Assembly: GCA_036984305.1 (NCBI GenBank)
Contig: BQWY01000001.1
Location: forward strand, 620,001-684,000
DNA from: Nitrospira sp.
GTDB lineage: Bacteria > Nitrospirota > Nitrospiria > Nitrospirales > Nitrospiraceae
Direction of reading: 5' to 3'
DNA length: 64,000 nucleotides
Below, in pieces: positions 55,553 to 63,053 of this stretch; position 1 is the first letter of the stretch, and every line of letters starts with the position of its first letter. Position numbers and translations under genes: made by a program. Under the pieces are notes generated by a model. The model saw only the letters and a list, made by a program, of their open reading frames with translations. It made no database searches and was not told the DNA's origin.

Positions 55553-55873
55553 ATGATCCGTCGAGTGGAAGGAGCCAAGGGACGCCGCGTGATTGCCATG
55601 GGATTGGCGATCGTGCTCGTTGCCGTCTCCGCGCTCATGTATCCGGCCACGGTTCCGCACGCAGCGCATCACGCCGCCCACAATGCAACCACGCACGGCT
55701 CGGTCTTGTGCACGTGGCTCTGCTCGGCCGGACAAGCGGCGGAATTCTCGCTCGGGTCACCTTCAGCGGTATTCGCGCGGTCCGAGCCTAGTCCGGTACC
55801 CCAGATCGCCTCGTTCGATCGTGTCGTCTCCGTCTTTAGCTCTTCGCGCGCTCCTCCTGCTATCACGACCTAG
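55553..55873 (+). CDS. Small His-rich C-x-W-x-C exported protein, copy A
   Basis: A 106-residue protein with an N-terminal hydrophobic helix (MGLAIVLVAVSALMYPATVP) that is a signal or anchor. Then comes HAAHHAAHNATTH, rich in His, then LCTWLCSAGQ (Cys53, Trp55, Cys57). A variable linker ends in SSRAPPAIT. It is one of four paralogues in the window, and the YPATVPHA stretch is identical in copy B. The layout recalls DUF2946 proteins, some of which lie beside copper genes (from memory). Periplasmic metal binding by His and Cys is a fair inference. It is the first gene of an apparent operon. The start is uncertain: ATG 55598 has the better signal peptide. Confidence 0.7.
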   Translation: MIRRVEGAKGRRVIAMGLAIVLVAVSALMYPATVPHAAHHAAHNATTHGSVLCTWLCSAGQAAEFSLGSPSAVFARSEPSPVPQIASFDRVVSVFSSSRAPPAITT

Positions 55874-55992
55874 CTTCATTCCGTTACCGAGCCCATTATT
55901 GTTCATTGACTCGATGCTGCCTCGAGCTAGGGTCGACTCTGCTCCCCCCAATCAAGGCAACTCGGGGGATCGGACCTAACCGGGAGGCGTTC

Positions 55993-56538
55993 ATGATGAA
56001 ACAACCACTGCTGATCCTATTGAGCGTATCCGCGCTGCTTTGGAGTTGGGGGATAGAACCGGCGCGCGGTATGGGGTCTCGAGTGCCTGCGGTCGGCATG
56101 CCCGCGGCGGACTTCACGCTGATCGATCTGGACGGGAACACGCGCACCCTGGCTGATTATAAGGGAAAGGTCGTGCTGCTGAATTTTTGGGCGACGTGGT
56201 GCAAGCCGTGCACGACCGAGATGCCCGCCATGCAGTCGGCCTATGACCGCCTCAAAGACAAGGGGCTCGTGGTGGTGGCCGTGAACGAGCTCGAGGATGA
56301 AGCAAGGGTCCGTGAACACATTGTCGAGTACGGTCATACGTTTCCCGTGCTGCTCGATCGCGACAACGACGTGGCCAATCTCTACGGCGTCTTTGGACTG
56401 CCGGTGAGCGTGTTCATCGATGGGAACGGGAAGGTCCAGGAATACGTGAAAGGCAGCCTGTTGACCGAGCAGAAAATCCAGGATGTCTTCGATCGGCTTC
56501 ATGCCGCATCCAGCGCGCAAGCCGCCGTGACCAGATAA
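55993..56538 (+). CDS. TlpA-like periplasmic thioredoxin
   Basis: A 181-residue exported thioredoxin-fold protein. The signal peptide is at 1-26 (LLILLSVSALLWSWGIEPAR). The active site is NFWATWCKPCTTEMP with Cys70 and Cys73. The cis-Pro lies in VFGLPVSVFID. The insert YDRLKDKGLVVVAVNELED is typical of TlpA/ResA, which reduce disulphides in the periplasm, for example in apocytochrome c or copper sites. ATG 55993 has GGGAGG five bases upstream. It sits between two near-identical C-x-W-x-C genes, which makes their Cys pairs a plausible substrate. Confidence 0.92.
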   Translation: MMKQPLLILLSVSALLWSWGIEPARGMGSRVPAVGMPAADFTLIDLDGNTRTLADYKGKVVLLNFWATWCKPCTTEMPAMQSAYDRLKDKGLVVVAVNELEDEARVREHIVEYGHTFPVLLDRDNDVANLYGVFGLPVSVFIDGNGKVQEYVKGSLLTEQKIQDVFDRLHAASSAQAAVTR

Positions 56539-56551
56539 GACGTTCACGCTG

Positions 56552-56860
56552 ATGTCACGCTATCGCACGTCACAGGCTGTTGCGATTCTCCTCGCGGGAG
56601 TGTTGCTCCTGCTGAGCGGACTCCTCTATCCGGCCACCGTGCCGCATGCGTTGCACCATGCGCATCACCAGGCGGCCACGCACGCCACGGCGCTCTGTTC
56701 GTGGCTCTGTGCCGCGGGACAGTTGACTGATGCCGCGTTGCCCCTGCTCCCGGCCGACTTCGCCCTCGTCGCACGGCTGACGGATCCCATCGCGCCTGAT
56801 CCTTTAATCGTCTCGATCTATCGCCCCTCCTCCCGCGCGCCTCCAGCGTCGACCTTCTAG
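56552..56860 (+). CDS. Small His-rich C-x-W-x-C exported protein, copy B
   Basis: A 102-residue paralogue of the protein at 55553. It has a hydrophobic N-terminal helix (AVAILLAGVLLLLSGLLYPA), then TVPHALHHAHHQAATH, then ALCSWLCAAGQ (Cys49, Trp51, Cys53), and a C-terminal SSRAPPAST. Copies A and B flank the TlpA gene, and their similarity extends to the DNA around YPATVPHA, so one arose by duplication. The gene begins 13 bases after tlpA. The role is inferred as periplasmic metal or redox binding; no enzyme motif is seen. Confidence 0.72.
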   Translation: MSRYRTSQAVAILLAGVLLLLSGLLYPATVPHALHHAHHQAATHATALCSWLCAAGQLTDAALPLLPADFALVARLTDPIAPDPLIVSIYRPSSRAPPASTF

Positions 56861-56959
56861 TAGTCCAACTCACAAAACGTGTTTCGCTGGCCACCCATGG
56901 GCAAGTGCTCGTGGAGTTGTGTCGGCCCCTGCGAAAAATCATTCGGGAAGGATGCGTTC

Positions 56960-58012
56960 ATGAAGGTTGCCACGGTGCTCTGGTGTGTCGTCGGTGCGGT
57001 GATATCCATGCTGTTGGTGGCGGCGCCGGCGCCGGCGTCGTGCGGCGCAGTGAGCTGCTTTGTGGTTATCGGCTCGCAGCAGCAGGTGTCGCCGGCCGGC
57101 CTCTTGACGGCAAATCTGGTCTACAACTACACGCCCGTCTCCCCCGGTCCGGGCGGCGCGAACACGATTCCGTACGCGAACCAGCAAACCAAGCAACTCA
57201 TCCTGGGAAATATCCAAGTGGATCGGCTGGACACGCTCGTCCAGACCGCGTCGTTGGATTTGAACTATGGCCTCACGGATCGGATCGGCATCGAAGTCAT
57301 GTTGCCATACAAGTCGGTGCGGTCCACCGGTCAGTTCGGTCCTGGTAATGTCTCCGAATTTAACGACAAGGGCCTCGGCGACGTCATGGCAAGGCTCAAG
57401 TACAATCTGCTACCCACACTCCGCAGCATGTTCGTATTGGAAACGGCGGTGTTCTTCCCCACCGGGACCTACCAGCAGACCGGCGCCAACGGGCAGTATG
57501 CGGAATCCACGCTGCAGTTGGGCCGGGGCGCGTTCGGCTTTCAGCCCGGCTTCTACCAGACGTACGAAATTCTTCCTCACCGGCTCAACCAGTTCCTGCA
57601 GGGCTCCTGGCGCTATAACCTGCGGAATTCGGACGGCTACCAATTCGGACAGGAATACACACTGAATCTCGGGGTCAATCTGGTGACGGTGCCCTGGTTG
57701 ATCCTGACCGAGCAAATCAACTTCCGATACAAGACGAAAGACAATATGGAGGCGGCGCTGTATCAGTTTCTGCCGGCGCCCATCGACCGTGCCGTGCCGA
57801 TCGATCTCAACGTGATCGCACGGTCGGTCCCGACGACGAATTACACCTTCGTCGGCTTTTCCACCGGAGCGCTGGTCGACCTCTGGGGGCACGCGCAAGC
57901 CTATTTTGTTGCCCAAATCCCGGTCTATCGGGATTTCAACGGCAATCTGCAGCAGGATCTGAGTTTTGTGGGTGGTGTGACAAAGACGTTCAATGTACCG
58001 ACTCCATTCTAA
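56960..58012 (+). CDS. Outer-membrane beta-barrel protein (MetA-phenol/transporter-like)
   Basis: A 350-residue exported protein. The signal peptide ends at about AAPAPA (27). The mature chain begins SCGAVSCFVV with Cys28 and Cys33 close together, then strands: LLTANLVYNY, TASLDLNYGLTDRIGIEVML, MARLKYNLLP, FVLETAVFFPTGTY, and a C-terminal SFVGGVTKTFNV. This resembles the PF13557-type outer-membrane transporters placed with phenol degradation or metal genes. ATG 56960 follows GGGAAGGA. Flanked by C-x-W-x-C genes B and C in one operon. It is probably the outer-membrane part of that system; the substrate is unknown. The N-terminal C-x4-C may form a disulphide handled by the TlpA protein. Confidence 0.75.
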   Translation: MKVATVLWCVVGAVISMLLVAAPAPASCGAVSCFVVIGSQQQVSPAGLLTANLVYNYTPVSPGPGGANTIPYANQQTKQLILGNIQVDRLDTLVQTASLDLNYGLTDRIGIEVMLPYKSVRSTGQFGPGNVSEFNDKGLGDVMARLKYNLLPTLRSMFVLETAVFFPTGTYQQTGANGQYAESTLQLGRGAFGFQPGFYQTYEILPHRLNQFLQGSWRYNLRNSDGYQFGQEYTLNLGVNLVTVPWLILTEQINFRYKTKDNMEAALYQFLPAPIDRAVPIDLNVIARSVPTTNYTFVGFSTGALVDLWGHAQAYFVAQIPVYRDFNGNLQQDLSFVGGVTKTFNVPTPF

Positions 58013-58397
58013 TTTGAGGAGGGCATGCCTCGGCGTTGCCCTCACGGTGGGTCTCTGGGTGGGCGCGGTGGCGCCCGCGCAGTCGGTCATCTGCGCGCAT
58101 GGAGCCGCGTCGCCACTCGCTGTCCATGAGGCGGGGCTGTGCATGTGGTTTTGCGCGGCAGCGCAACCGGTTTCTCTGCTCGCTGCGCCAAGCCTGCTTG
58201 ACGCACCCGCGAGCGCAAGCTCGATCGAAGAAATGAATCAACCGGCCGCTAGTGTCGCCCAGGCACCTGTGGTGATGCTGAGAGGTCCCCCGGCCGCTGC
58301 TGCCCGTGCTTCGATTAGAAGATTACTTTCATTTTACATGTCACAGGGTCAAGGAGAGAACCATGCAGTACAGAGACGCTCAATTGAAATCGCATGA
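57993..58397 (+). CDS. Small C-x-W-x-C exported protein, copy C (divergent)
   Basis: A 134-residue member of the same small family, overlapping the barrel gene by 20 bases. After a signal helix (CLGVALTVGLWVGAVAPAQS) it has SVICAHGAASPLAVHEAGLC, then MWFCAAAQ. The His-rich tract is reduced to two His and a Cys, but C-x-W-x-C is kept (Cys50, Trp52, Cys54). The C-terminal motif is MLRGPPAAA, followed by an extra 30 residues that run into the next gene's start. Overlaps on both sides support tight operon packing. Confidence 0.62.
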   Translation: MYRLHSNLRRACLGVALTVGLWVGAVAPAQSVICAHGAASPLAVHEAGLCMWFCAAAQPVSLLAAPSLLDAPASASSIEEMNQPAASVAQAPVVMLRGPPAAAARASIRRLLSFYMSQGQGENHAVQRRSIEIA

Positions 58398-59985
58398 CAG
58401 TTGTTCGATGCATAAGCGCTTGGCCGCAGTGCTGTTAAGCCTGGGTGTGGCAGCGGTCGTGGGCTGCAGCAGCAGTGATAGCACCGCGCCGGCGACGACG
58501 GCGACCCCAACTTCAACGACCAGTGCAGGTCTGGCGACTCCTCTGGCGTTTGTCAACAACCGCGACGACAAAACGCTGGCGGTTGTCGCGATTGATGGAG
58601 CCAACAGTAGAGTCGTTTCGACCATGCCTTCGAGCGATTTCGAAAATAACGCCATCGGGGACGGGACGAGTTCGCTCGAGGAGTGGGTGTTCATCAATCT
58701 GGGACTGGGGAACAAGGTCGCCACGATCGACCCGCTCAATGGCGCCACTCCCGTTCATGAGGATAACTTGCCCACAGGCGAGCGGCCGGTGCACATCTAT
58801 GTCGATACGACGGACCAGGAAGTCGTCTGGTCGATGAACGACGGCCAGGCGACCACAGGGGTGGACTCCGTGAATTGCTCTGCGCAGGGCGGAGGTTCGG
58901 TTACGATTTTGCACAATTCGCATCTGGGCCCGGGTGGCAATCCACCGCACGTGGAAAAAACCATCTGCATCCTGGGAGCAGGCCACAAGGTCTCGGCATT
59001 TTCCCAGCCGACCGCGACGAACGCTGCCATTCCGAAGCGAGTGTTTACGTCCAGTACGACGGCAGGCGAAATCGCGGTAATCGATAATGAGCCAGCCTCG
59101 GCCACCTACCATACGTTGATAAACCGCATCGATTTGTGCACGGATGCCGGTGAGGCAGCGCAGACCCCGCCGAAACCGGCCTGCGATGTGAACGCAAACC
59201 AACCGAACGTCATGAACACACCGAACAGCTCGAACCCGCACGGCATTCGTTGGTCGCAAACAACGGGGAAAGTCTATAGCATTCAAGAGAACTACGACAC
59301 GATCGTGGAGGTCGATCCAACGACCTATGCGGTGACCCGCACGCTCAATCTCACGGGAACACCCTATACTTCCTACGGCATCACTCCGGATGGCCGGTTC
59401 CTGATGTTCCGTGGGATCGATATCACGACGGATGCAGCCCACGTGCTCGGGAAGCTTGCGGTTGTAGACCTCACCGCCGCAAATCTCACGCTGACCGAGG
59501 TCGCGAGCCTTCAAGATATCTCGCCGTCAAGCTTCAGTTTCACGCCGGATGGGAAGCGGATGTTCATGATCGTCTCCAACACGGCGACCGGTGCTTCTCC
59601 TGCCCAGACGACCGCGTTGAAGAAGGATCGCCTGCTGGTCTTTGATCCGTCCGGATTCCCAGCTCCGATTGCGCCGTTGGCCGAGATCCAGTTGCCTGTG
59701 GCGACCGGCCACAGTTTCGGCGTGGTCGTCAAAGGCGCCGGTGCGGCTTCAGACGTGGTGGTGTCCAATGGAACCTCCTCGGCAGCTGGTACAGTGACGA
59801 TCATCAATGCGTCGAACAATCAGATCGTCACGACCGTCCCAGTCGGTACGAACCCAGGCGGCGTGCTCGTGTTCCTGCACGATGCCGTCAGCAGTGGGAA
59901 CGTGGCCACCTCCGAGCTGACGAGTGGTCCTGCCGTTCGGAAACCGTTGCCTGAGCGTCTCGACGATCATGGGATGCCAGAGTAA
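58363..59985 (+). CDS. YncE-like beta-propeller lipoprotein
   Basis: A 540-residue lipoprotein. ATG 58363 follows AAGGAGAG. The signal HKRLAAVLLSLGVAAVVGC ends in a lipobox with Cys33. A low-complexity Ser/Thr/Ala linker follows, then repeated blades: LAFVNNRDDKTLAVVAIDGA, NKVATIDPLNG, GEIAVIDNEPA, YDTIVEVDPTTYAVTRTLNL, TVTIINASNNQIVTTVPVGT. The pattern is that of YVTN/YncE-type seven-bladed propellers, which are usually periplasmic or surface-exposed binding platforms. Four Cys in the middle (for example DLCTDAG, PACDVN) may form disulphides. It is the last gene of the operon begun at 55553, with a strong hairpin after it. Confidence 0.82.
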   Translation: MQYRDAQLKSHDSCSMHKRLAAVLLSLGVAAVVGCSSSDSTAPATTATPTSTTSAGLATPLAFVNNRDDKTLAVVAIDGANSRVVSTMPSSDFENNAIGDGTSSLEEWVFINLGLGNKVATIDPLNGATPVHEDNLPTGERPVHIYVDTTDQEVVWSMNDGQATTGVDSVNCSAQGGGSVTILHNSHLGPGGNPPHVEKTICILGAGHKVSAFSQPTATNAAIPKRVFTSSTTAGEIAVIDNEPASATYHTLINRIDLCTDAGEAAQTPPKPACDVNANQPNVMNTPNSSNPHGIRWSQTTGKVYSIQENYDTIVEVDPTTYAVTRTLNLTGTPYTSYGITPDGRFLMFRGIDITTDAAHVLGKLAVVDLTAANLTLTEVASLQDISPSSFSFTPDGKRMFMIVSNTATGASPAQTTALKKDRLLVFDPSGFPAPIAPLAEIQLPVATGHSFGVVVKGAGAASDVVVSNGTSSAAGTVTIINASNNQIVTTVPVGTNPGGVLVFLHDAVSSGNVATSELTSGPAVRKPLPERLDDHGMPE

Positions 59986-60006
59986 CATTCAAGCGCACGT
60001 GGAGAA

Positions 60007-60037
60007 GGCGGCGGCGAGGAGCAGCCTCGCCGCCGCC
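60007..60037 (+). terminator. Perfect 13-bp hairpin after the propeller gene
   Basis: GGCGGCGGCGAGG (60007-60019) and CCTCGCCGCCGCC (60025-60037) pair perfectly around a 5-base loop. No T-tract follows. It lies 22 bases after the stop of the lipoprotein gene and before the HTH gene, so it likely ends or weakens the operon transcript. Confidence 0.65.
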
Positions 60038-60091
60038 TGCCCTCGCGACGGCGGGAGAGTGGCTGGAATTCAACTTGGGACGGGGGCTAGT

Positions 60092-60301
60092 GTGAGCGAG
60101 GCTCTGTTACGGGTGAACGAGGCCGCTGAATTGTTGCAGGTCAGTCGGTGGACCGTTTACCGATGGCTGGCCGACGGACGCCTCCAGGGCACCAAGTTGG
60201 GGAAGGGTTCACTCCGTGTGCTCGGTGAATCGGTCTCGCGACTCATCGAAGAGAATCGCGTTAACCATCATCCCGGACATGAGGCACGGAAACGATCATG
60301 A
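60092..60301 (+). CDS. Small excisionase/MerR-like HTH protein, copy 1
   Basis: A 69-residue DNA-binding protein. ALLRVNEAAELLQVSRWTVY then RWLADGRLQGTKLGKGSLRV is the winged helix-turn-helix of the HTH_17 (excisionase/BldC-like) family, with the recognition helix in SRWTVYRW. The start is taken as GTG 60092, since the in-frame upstream stretch passes through the terminator hairpin. It is clearly a paralogue of the protein at 62331. There is no integrase or phage gene near either copy, so a local transcription role, probably controlling the genes that follow, is more likely than excision. Confidence 0.8.
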   Translation: MSEALLRVNEAAELLQVSRWTVYRWLADGRLQGTKLGKGSLRVLGESVSRLIEENRVNHHPGHEARKRS

Positions 60302-60375
60302 TCGAACGCCGCGTCGAGTGGGTGAGCACCAAGTGGCTGGTCTCCACGAAATTCCACGGGGAGAGAAATTTTTGA
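60298..60375 (+). CDS. Possible 25-residue peptide coupled to HTH copy 1
   Basis: An ATG overlaps the HTH stop in ATGA and opens 25 codons, ending in TTT TGA before the copy D gene. It contains a basic, Trp-containing stretch (EWVSTKWLVSTKFHG). No family is known. It could be a coupled leader peptide or chance. Confidence 0.2.
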   Translation: MIERRVEWVSTKWLVSTKFHGERNF

Positions 60376-60424
60376 ACTCACTGGTGCAGTCGTGAGCAAG
60401 TATCGGTAGACATTTACCCTCAGT

Positions 60425-60796
60425 ATGCGTATATCGATGGTCGACATGCAGCACCCCTCGGTTATCTTACGTGTAGGAGGACTCGTTTCAGTCTCGCTGA
60501 CTGGCGTCTACTTGACGTTGGTCTGCCTGGCGGCTTCCTGTATGTGGAGCCGTACGGACGCACAACACGGTCACGAACACGTTGGGCACCACCATTCTCA
60601 ACACAGTGGTGCGGACACTCGAAATGGTTCGCTTCTTTGTGCATGGGCCTGTCAAGCGGCCACTTCCACTGGTGTGGCGGTGGAGCCGTTCGCTGCTCCT
60701 GTCTTCATGGCCCAAGCAGTCCCAAGTCAGGAACCCGAGCCCATAGCTTCTGCCTCCCTCTTCAGCCTGATCTTCTCGCGCGGCCCCCCTCGGTAG
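60425..60796 (+). CDS. Small His-rich C-x-W-x-C exported protein, copy D
   Basis: A 123-residue member of the small family. A hydrophobic helix (LVSVSLTGVYLTLVCLAASC) is followed by HGHEHVGHHHSQHSG, the richest His tract of the four. Then come LLCAWACQAA (Cys72, Trp74, Cys76), a 35-residue linker, and the C-terminal FSRGPPR. It is detached from the first operon and lies right after HTH copy 1, so it may be regulated with the P460 cassette. Three possible ATGs (60425, 60437, 60446) are close together and none has a ribosome site. Confidence 0.65.
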   Translation: MRISMVDMQHPSVILRVGGLVSVSLTGVYLTLVCLAASCMWSRTDAQHGHEHVGHHHSQHSGADTRNGSLLCAWACQAATSTGVAVEPFAAPVFMAQAVPSQEPEPIASASLFSLIFSRGPPR

Positions 60797-61175
60797 CCCT
60801 TCACGATTCCGGCTCCTGCGGCGATTGCGTATTCGGCAACGTCCATTCGAACAAGGCAGTGGACGCGTTGCGGAGCAGTCGAGCTGCAGAGCGTGTGTAG
60901 GGACGCTTCGCGTTCACATAGTGGCATCAGATGATGGTTTGAACTGCTCCGAGTGCATCTGCCGATGGCTCGGTGCGCCGCCGGGGCGTCGGCGCCCTCT
61001 CCTGTGGCGCCGGTGTCCCGGTCCAAATGCCGTACTCGGTGTAGTAGCGCATGAATAGATGAGATCGGTGTCGCTCATGACTGCGAGTCCGAGAGTTGGA
61101 TTGGCCTCCTTGGCTCGGACTCTGGGTCGGGGGCGGGGTGCCTGTACCCTGCCCCCGGCCGGCACGGTCCGTTCT

Positions 61176-61550
61176 GTGAACCGGCTGATGGTCGGACTTG
61201 GCGTGCTGGTCCTGGTCGTTGGATTCAATGCGCCGGCTTATCTTGCTGCCTCCGTGTCATTTGGGAAGGAGGAGCCAAAGGCCCAGGATCGAGAGGCGTT
61301 CGAGGTGGAAAGGGAGGTCTATTCGACGGCCTGCCAGTATCGCGTCGAGTTGGCGGAAGCCGCTCTCGGATACATTGCGGCTCAGGCGCAGTTGACTTTC
61401 CTACGCCTCGGCGACCGATTGATCGTCAACATCGTCAACGGGCATCGGGCAATTGACGAACTGTCGAGAGAGGTTGAAGCCGCGTTGGAACGGGGATGGC
61501 AATGCGGGCATCATCACGCGGTCGACCGGGCATGGAGCGACATCCGGTGA
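61176..61550 (+). CDS. Exported single-Cys HMA-like protein, copy 1
   Basis: About 124 residues from GTG 61176; the frame is open from 61059, and ATG 61188 is also possible. A signal helix (MVGLGVLVLVVGFNAPAYLA) is followed by a domain that reads ACQYRVELAEAALGYI, then LTFLRLGDRLIVNIVNG, then AIDELSREVEAALERGWQC and GHHH. It aligns position for position with the protein at 62586. Predicted beta-alpha-beta-beta-alpha-beta order matches heavy-metal-associated (HMA) domains, with the M-x-C-x-x-C loop reduced to C-x-Y. The terminal GHHH could add a metal site. It lies upstream of the haem-less P460 gene, mirroring the downstream cassette. Confidence 0.65.
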   Translation: MNRLMVGLGVLVLVVGFNAPAYLAASVSFGKEEPKAQDREAFEVEREVYSTACQYRVELAEAALGYIAAQAQLTFLRLGDRLIVNIVNGHRAIDELSREVEAALERGWQCGHHHAVDRAWSDIR

Positions 61551-61734
61551 GGACATGAAACAGCTTCCAAACAAGCTCGACGCGGGTTCGAACGTGATAT
61601 CCCCACGGTCGAACAGAAGCCGGGGCGGACGCGTGACTGCCTCCCCGCCCCGGCCCGCCCATTCCTATCCCCTGACGGCGCTGAACTCGCTAGGTAACTC
61701 GCTCCTCCAGCGGCCACGAGTAGGAGGCCTGACG

Positions 61735-62307
61735 ATGTCGAGCGAGAGCATGGTGGAATCTTGGAAGCTTTGCCATGGGGCAGCCGCACCCACGGATCGA
61801 ACATTTGGTCGGGACTTCCTCCATACTGGCGAGCCCGCCGACGGTGAATTGGCCTTCGCGGTTGCCAAACTACTAGCGATTGCCGTGGACGTGTCCGCTT
61901 CGCCCACACATGAGCGGACCGTCGCCACGGTGCCAGTGCCTGTCGACTTTACGGAATGGCCTTCTGTGCAAACCGAACTCATAGGCGCATGGGGGGTAAG
62001 GACCATTCGATTCTATGTGAGTCCGAAGGCGTTCGGTTTGTCAGTTGACGACCCATTTCCCGTCGGAACCACGCTAATCGTCGAGACGATTCCCGCGAGT
62101 ATCCCGAGAGGCTGGGAGGTCAGGTCTTCATACGAGGCACGCGGGGTGACACGATTCGTCATGACGAAATGCGGCCACATTGACGCCGGCCTCCAAGGCA
62201 ATCAGACCAGCCATGTGTGGGTCTATGGGTATCAGGGGCCGGCGAAGTATGGTTTGAGCGAAATTGTCTCTGGAGTCAGCCGATTATCAACGGGAGAGAC
62301 GGCCTGA
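61735..62307 (+). CDS. Cytochrome P460-family protein lacking the haem motif
   Basis: 190 residues from ATG 61735, which follows AGGAGG (61722-61727). The core VPVPVDFTEWPSVQTE, IRFYVSPKAFG, DPFPVGTTLIVETI and then HVWVYGYQG tracks the haem-containing P460 at 63054 (LPADYKSWPKF, DIYVNQVGAK, SAFPNGTTMVMEL, HWVYSAY). It ends without any C-x-x-C-H, and no frame nearby supplies one. A middle hydrophobic stretch (ELAFAVAKLLAIAVDVSA) may be a former signal peptide, but the N-terminus before it is polar, so export is doubtful. It is either a decayed copy or a haem-free partner. It belongs to the first copy of a duplicated cassette. Confidence 0.65.
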   Translation: MSSESMVESWKLCHGAAAPTDRTFGRDFLHTGEPADGELAFAVAKLLAIAVDVSASPTHERTVATVPVPVDFTEWPSVQTELIGAWGVRTIRFYVSPKAFGLSVDDPFPVGTTLIVETIPASIPRGWEVRSSYEARGVTRFVMTKCGHIDAGLQGNQTSHVWVYGYQGPAKYGLSEIVSGVSRLSTGETA

Positions 62308-62330
62308 ACGGAGGAGATCGGAGGATGGTC

Positions 62331-62552
62331 ATGAAACTCCAAGAGTCTCTGTTGCGCGTGGAGGATGCAGCCAAAATTCTGAGTGTGAGTCGCTGGACGA
62401 TCTATCGCTGGGTGGAAGAGGGGCGGCTCGAGGCGACAAAGATCAGCCGGGGCAGCCTGCGAATCTTTCATCGGTCGGTCAATTCGCTGGTCGAGACCAA
62501 CTGTGTGCAGCGTGGAATTGTCATGGAGCCTCGAGAGAGGAACCGACACTGA
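62331..62552 (+). CDS. Small excisionase/MerR-like HTH protein, copy 2
   Basis: A 73-residue protein very similar to the one at 60092. The core reads SLLRVEDAAKILSVSRWTIY then RWVEEGRLEATKISRGSLRI. The helix-turn-helix recognition segment SRWT-YRW is the same in both, so they may bind similar DNA sites. ATG 62331 has GGAGG (62320-62324) six bases upstream; ATG 62325 with GGAGGAG further up is also possible. It lies 23 bases after the haem-less P460 and 33 bases before the HMA-like gene, so the second cassette begins here. Confidence 0.82.
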   Translation: MKLQESLLRVEDAAKILSVSRWTIYRWVEEGRLEATKISRGSLRIFHRSVNSLVETNCVQRGIVMEPRERNRH

Positions 62553-62585
62553 GCATTGCCGAGAGGCCGTGGAGGTATTGATTAC

Positions 62586-63005
62586 ATGAGCGGGTTGATA
62601 ACAAGCCGAGCTTTCCGGAGGCGACGCGCACGGCTAAGCGTCGCGACGATATTGGTCATGTCTGCCTATGCTGGTCAGGCTGACTGGGTATCGAGCGCGA
62701 CGCCAAGCGGAGCGGACAATATGCCTCAGCACATGGTGACCGTGCAGATTGCCGGGCGTTTTTGTGAATACCAGCGTGCGGACGTCAAGGCAGCGCTTGC
62801 GGACGTTTGGAGCGTCGTCACCGTCGAGTTTCTCAACGACCATGGCACACTACGCGTGTCCTACCATCCGGGGAATAAAGCGCGCGCCGACTTGATCTGG
62901 GAAATGGAACGGGCGTTGTCCATAGGGTGGTTTTGCACCGCGCGCATTCAAGAAGCCGGAGATGAGGGGAACCGGGTCTTCGGATTGCTGGACCTCAAAC
63001 GATAA
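62586..63005 (+). CDS. Exported single-Cys HMA-like protein, copy 2
   Basis: 139 residues from ATG 62586, with GGAGGT nine to ten bases upstream. A basic n-region (RRRRARLS) and a short hydrophobic helix (VATILVMSAYAG) suggest export. The domain runs MVTVQIAGRFCEYQRADVKA, then VVTVEFLNDHGTLRVSYHPG, then LIWEMERALSIGWFC. This is the strand-helix-strand-strand-helix order of HMA metal-binding domains, where GMTCxxC has become GRFCEY. Cys60 and Cys117 are shared with copy 1 and could bind metal, haem or form a disulphide. It is followed after 48 bases by the P460 gene. Confidence 0.7.
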   Translation: MSGLITSRAFRRRRARLSVATILVMSAYAGQADWVSSATPSGADNMPQHMVTVQIAGRFCEYQRADVKAALADVWSVVTVEFLNDHGTLRVSYHPGNKARADLIWEMERALSIGWFCTARIQEAGDEGNRVFGLLDLKR

Positions 63006-63053
63006 GGGCGTCGCGAGCGAGCCGGTTTTTTCCGTCAAACTTGGAGGATGGAT

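Noticed and set aside
60825-61058. A Cys-containing 77-codon frame between copy D and HMA-like copy 1
   Set aside because: It lacks the signal helix and C-x-W-x-C motif and has no ribosome site; chance is more likely.
62217-62330. A frameshift restoring the haem motif of the first P460 copy
   Set aside because: The neighbouring frame reads without any C-x-x-C-H before the HTH gene begins.
60092-62552. A prophage or integrative element suggested by excisionase-like proteins
   Set aside because: No integrase, att repeats or phage genes are present; this HTH type also occurs in ordinary regulators.
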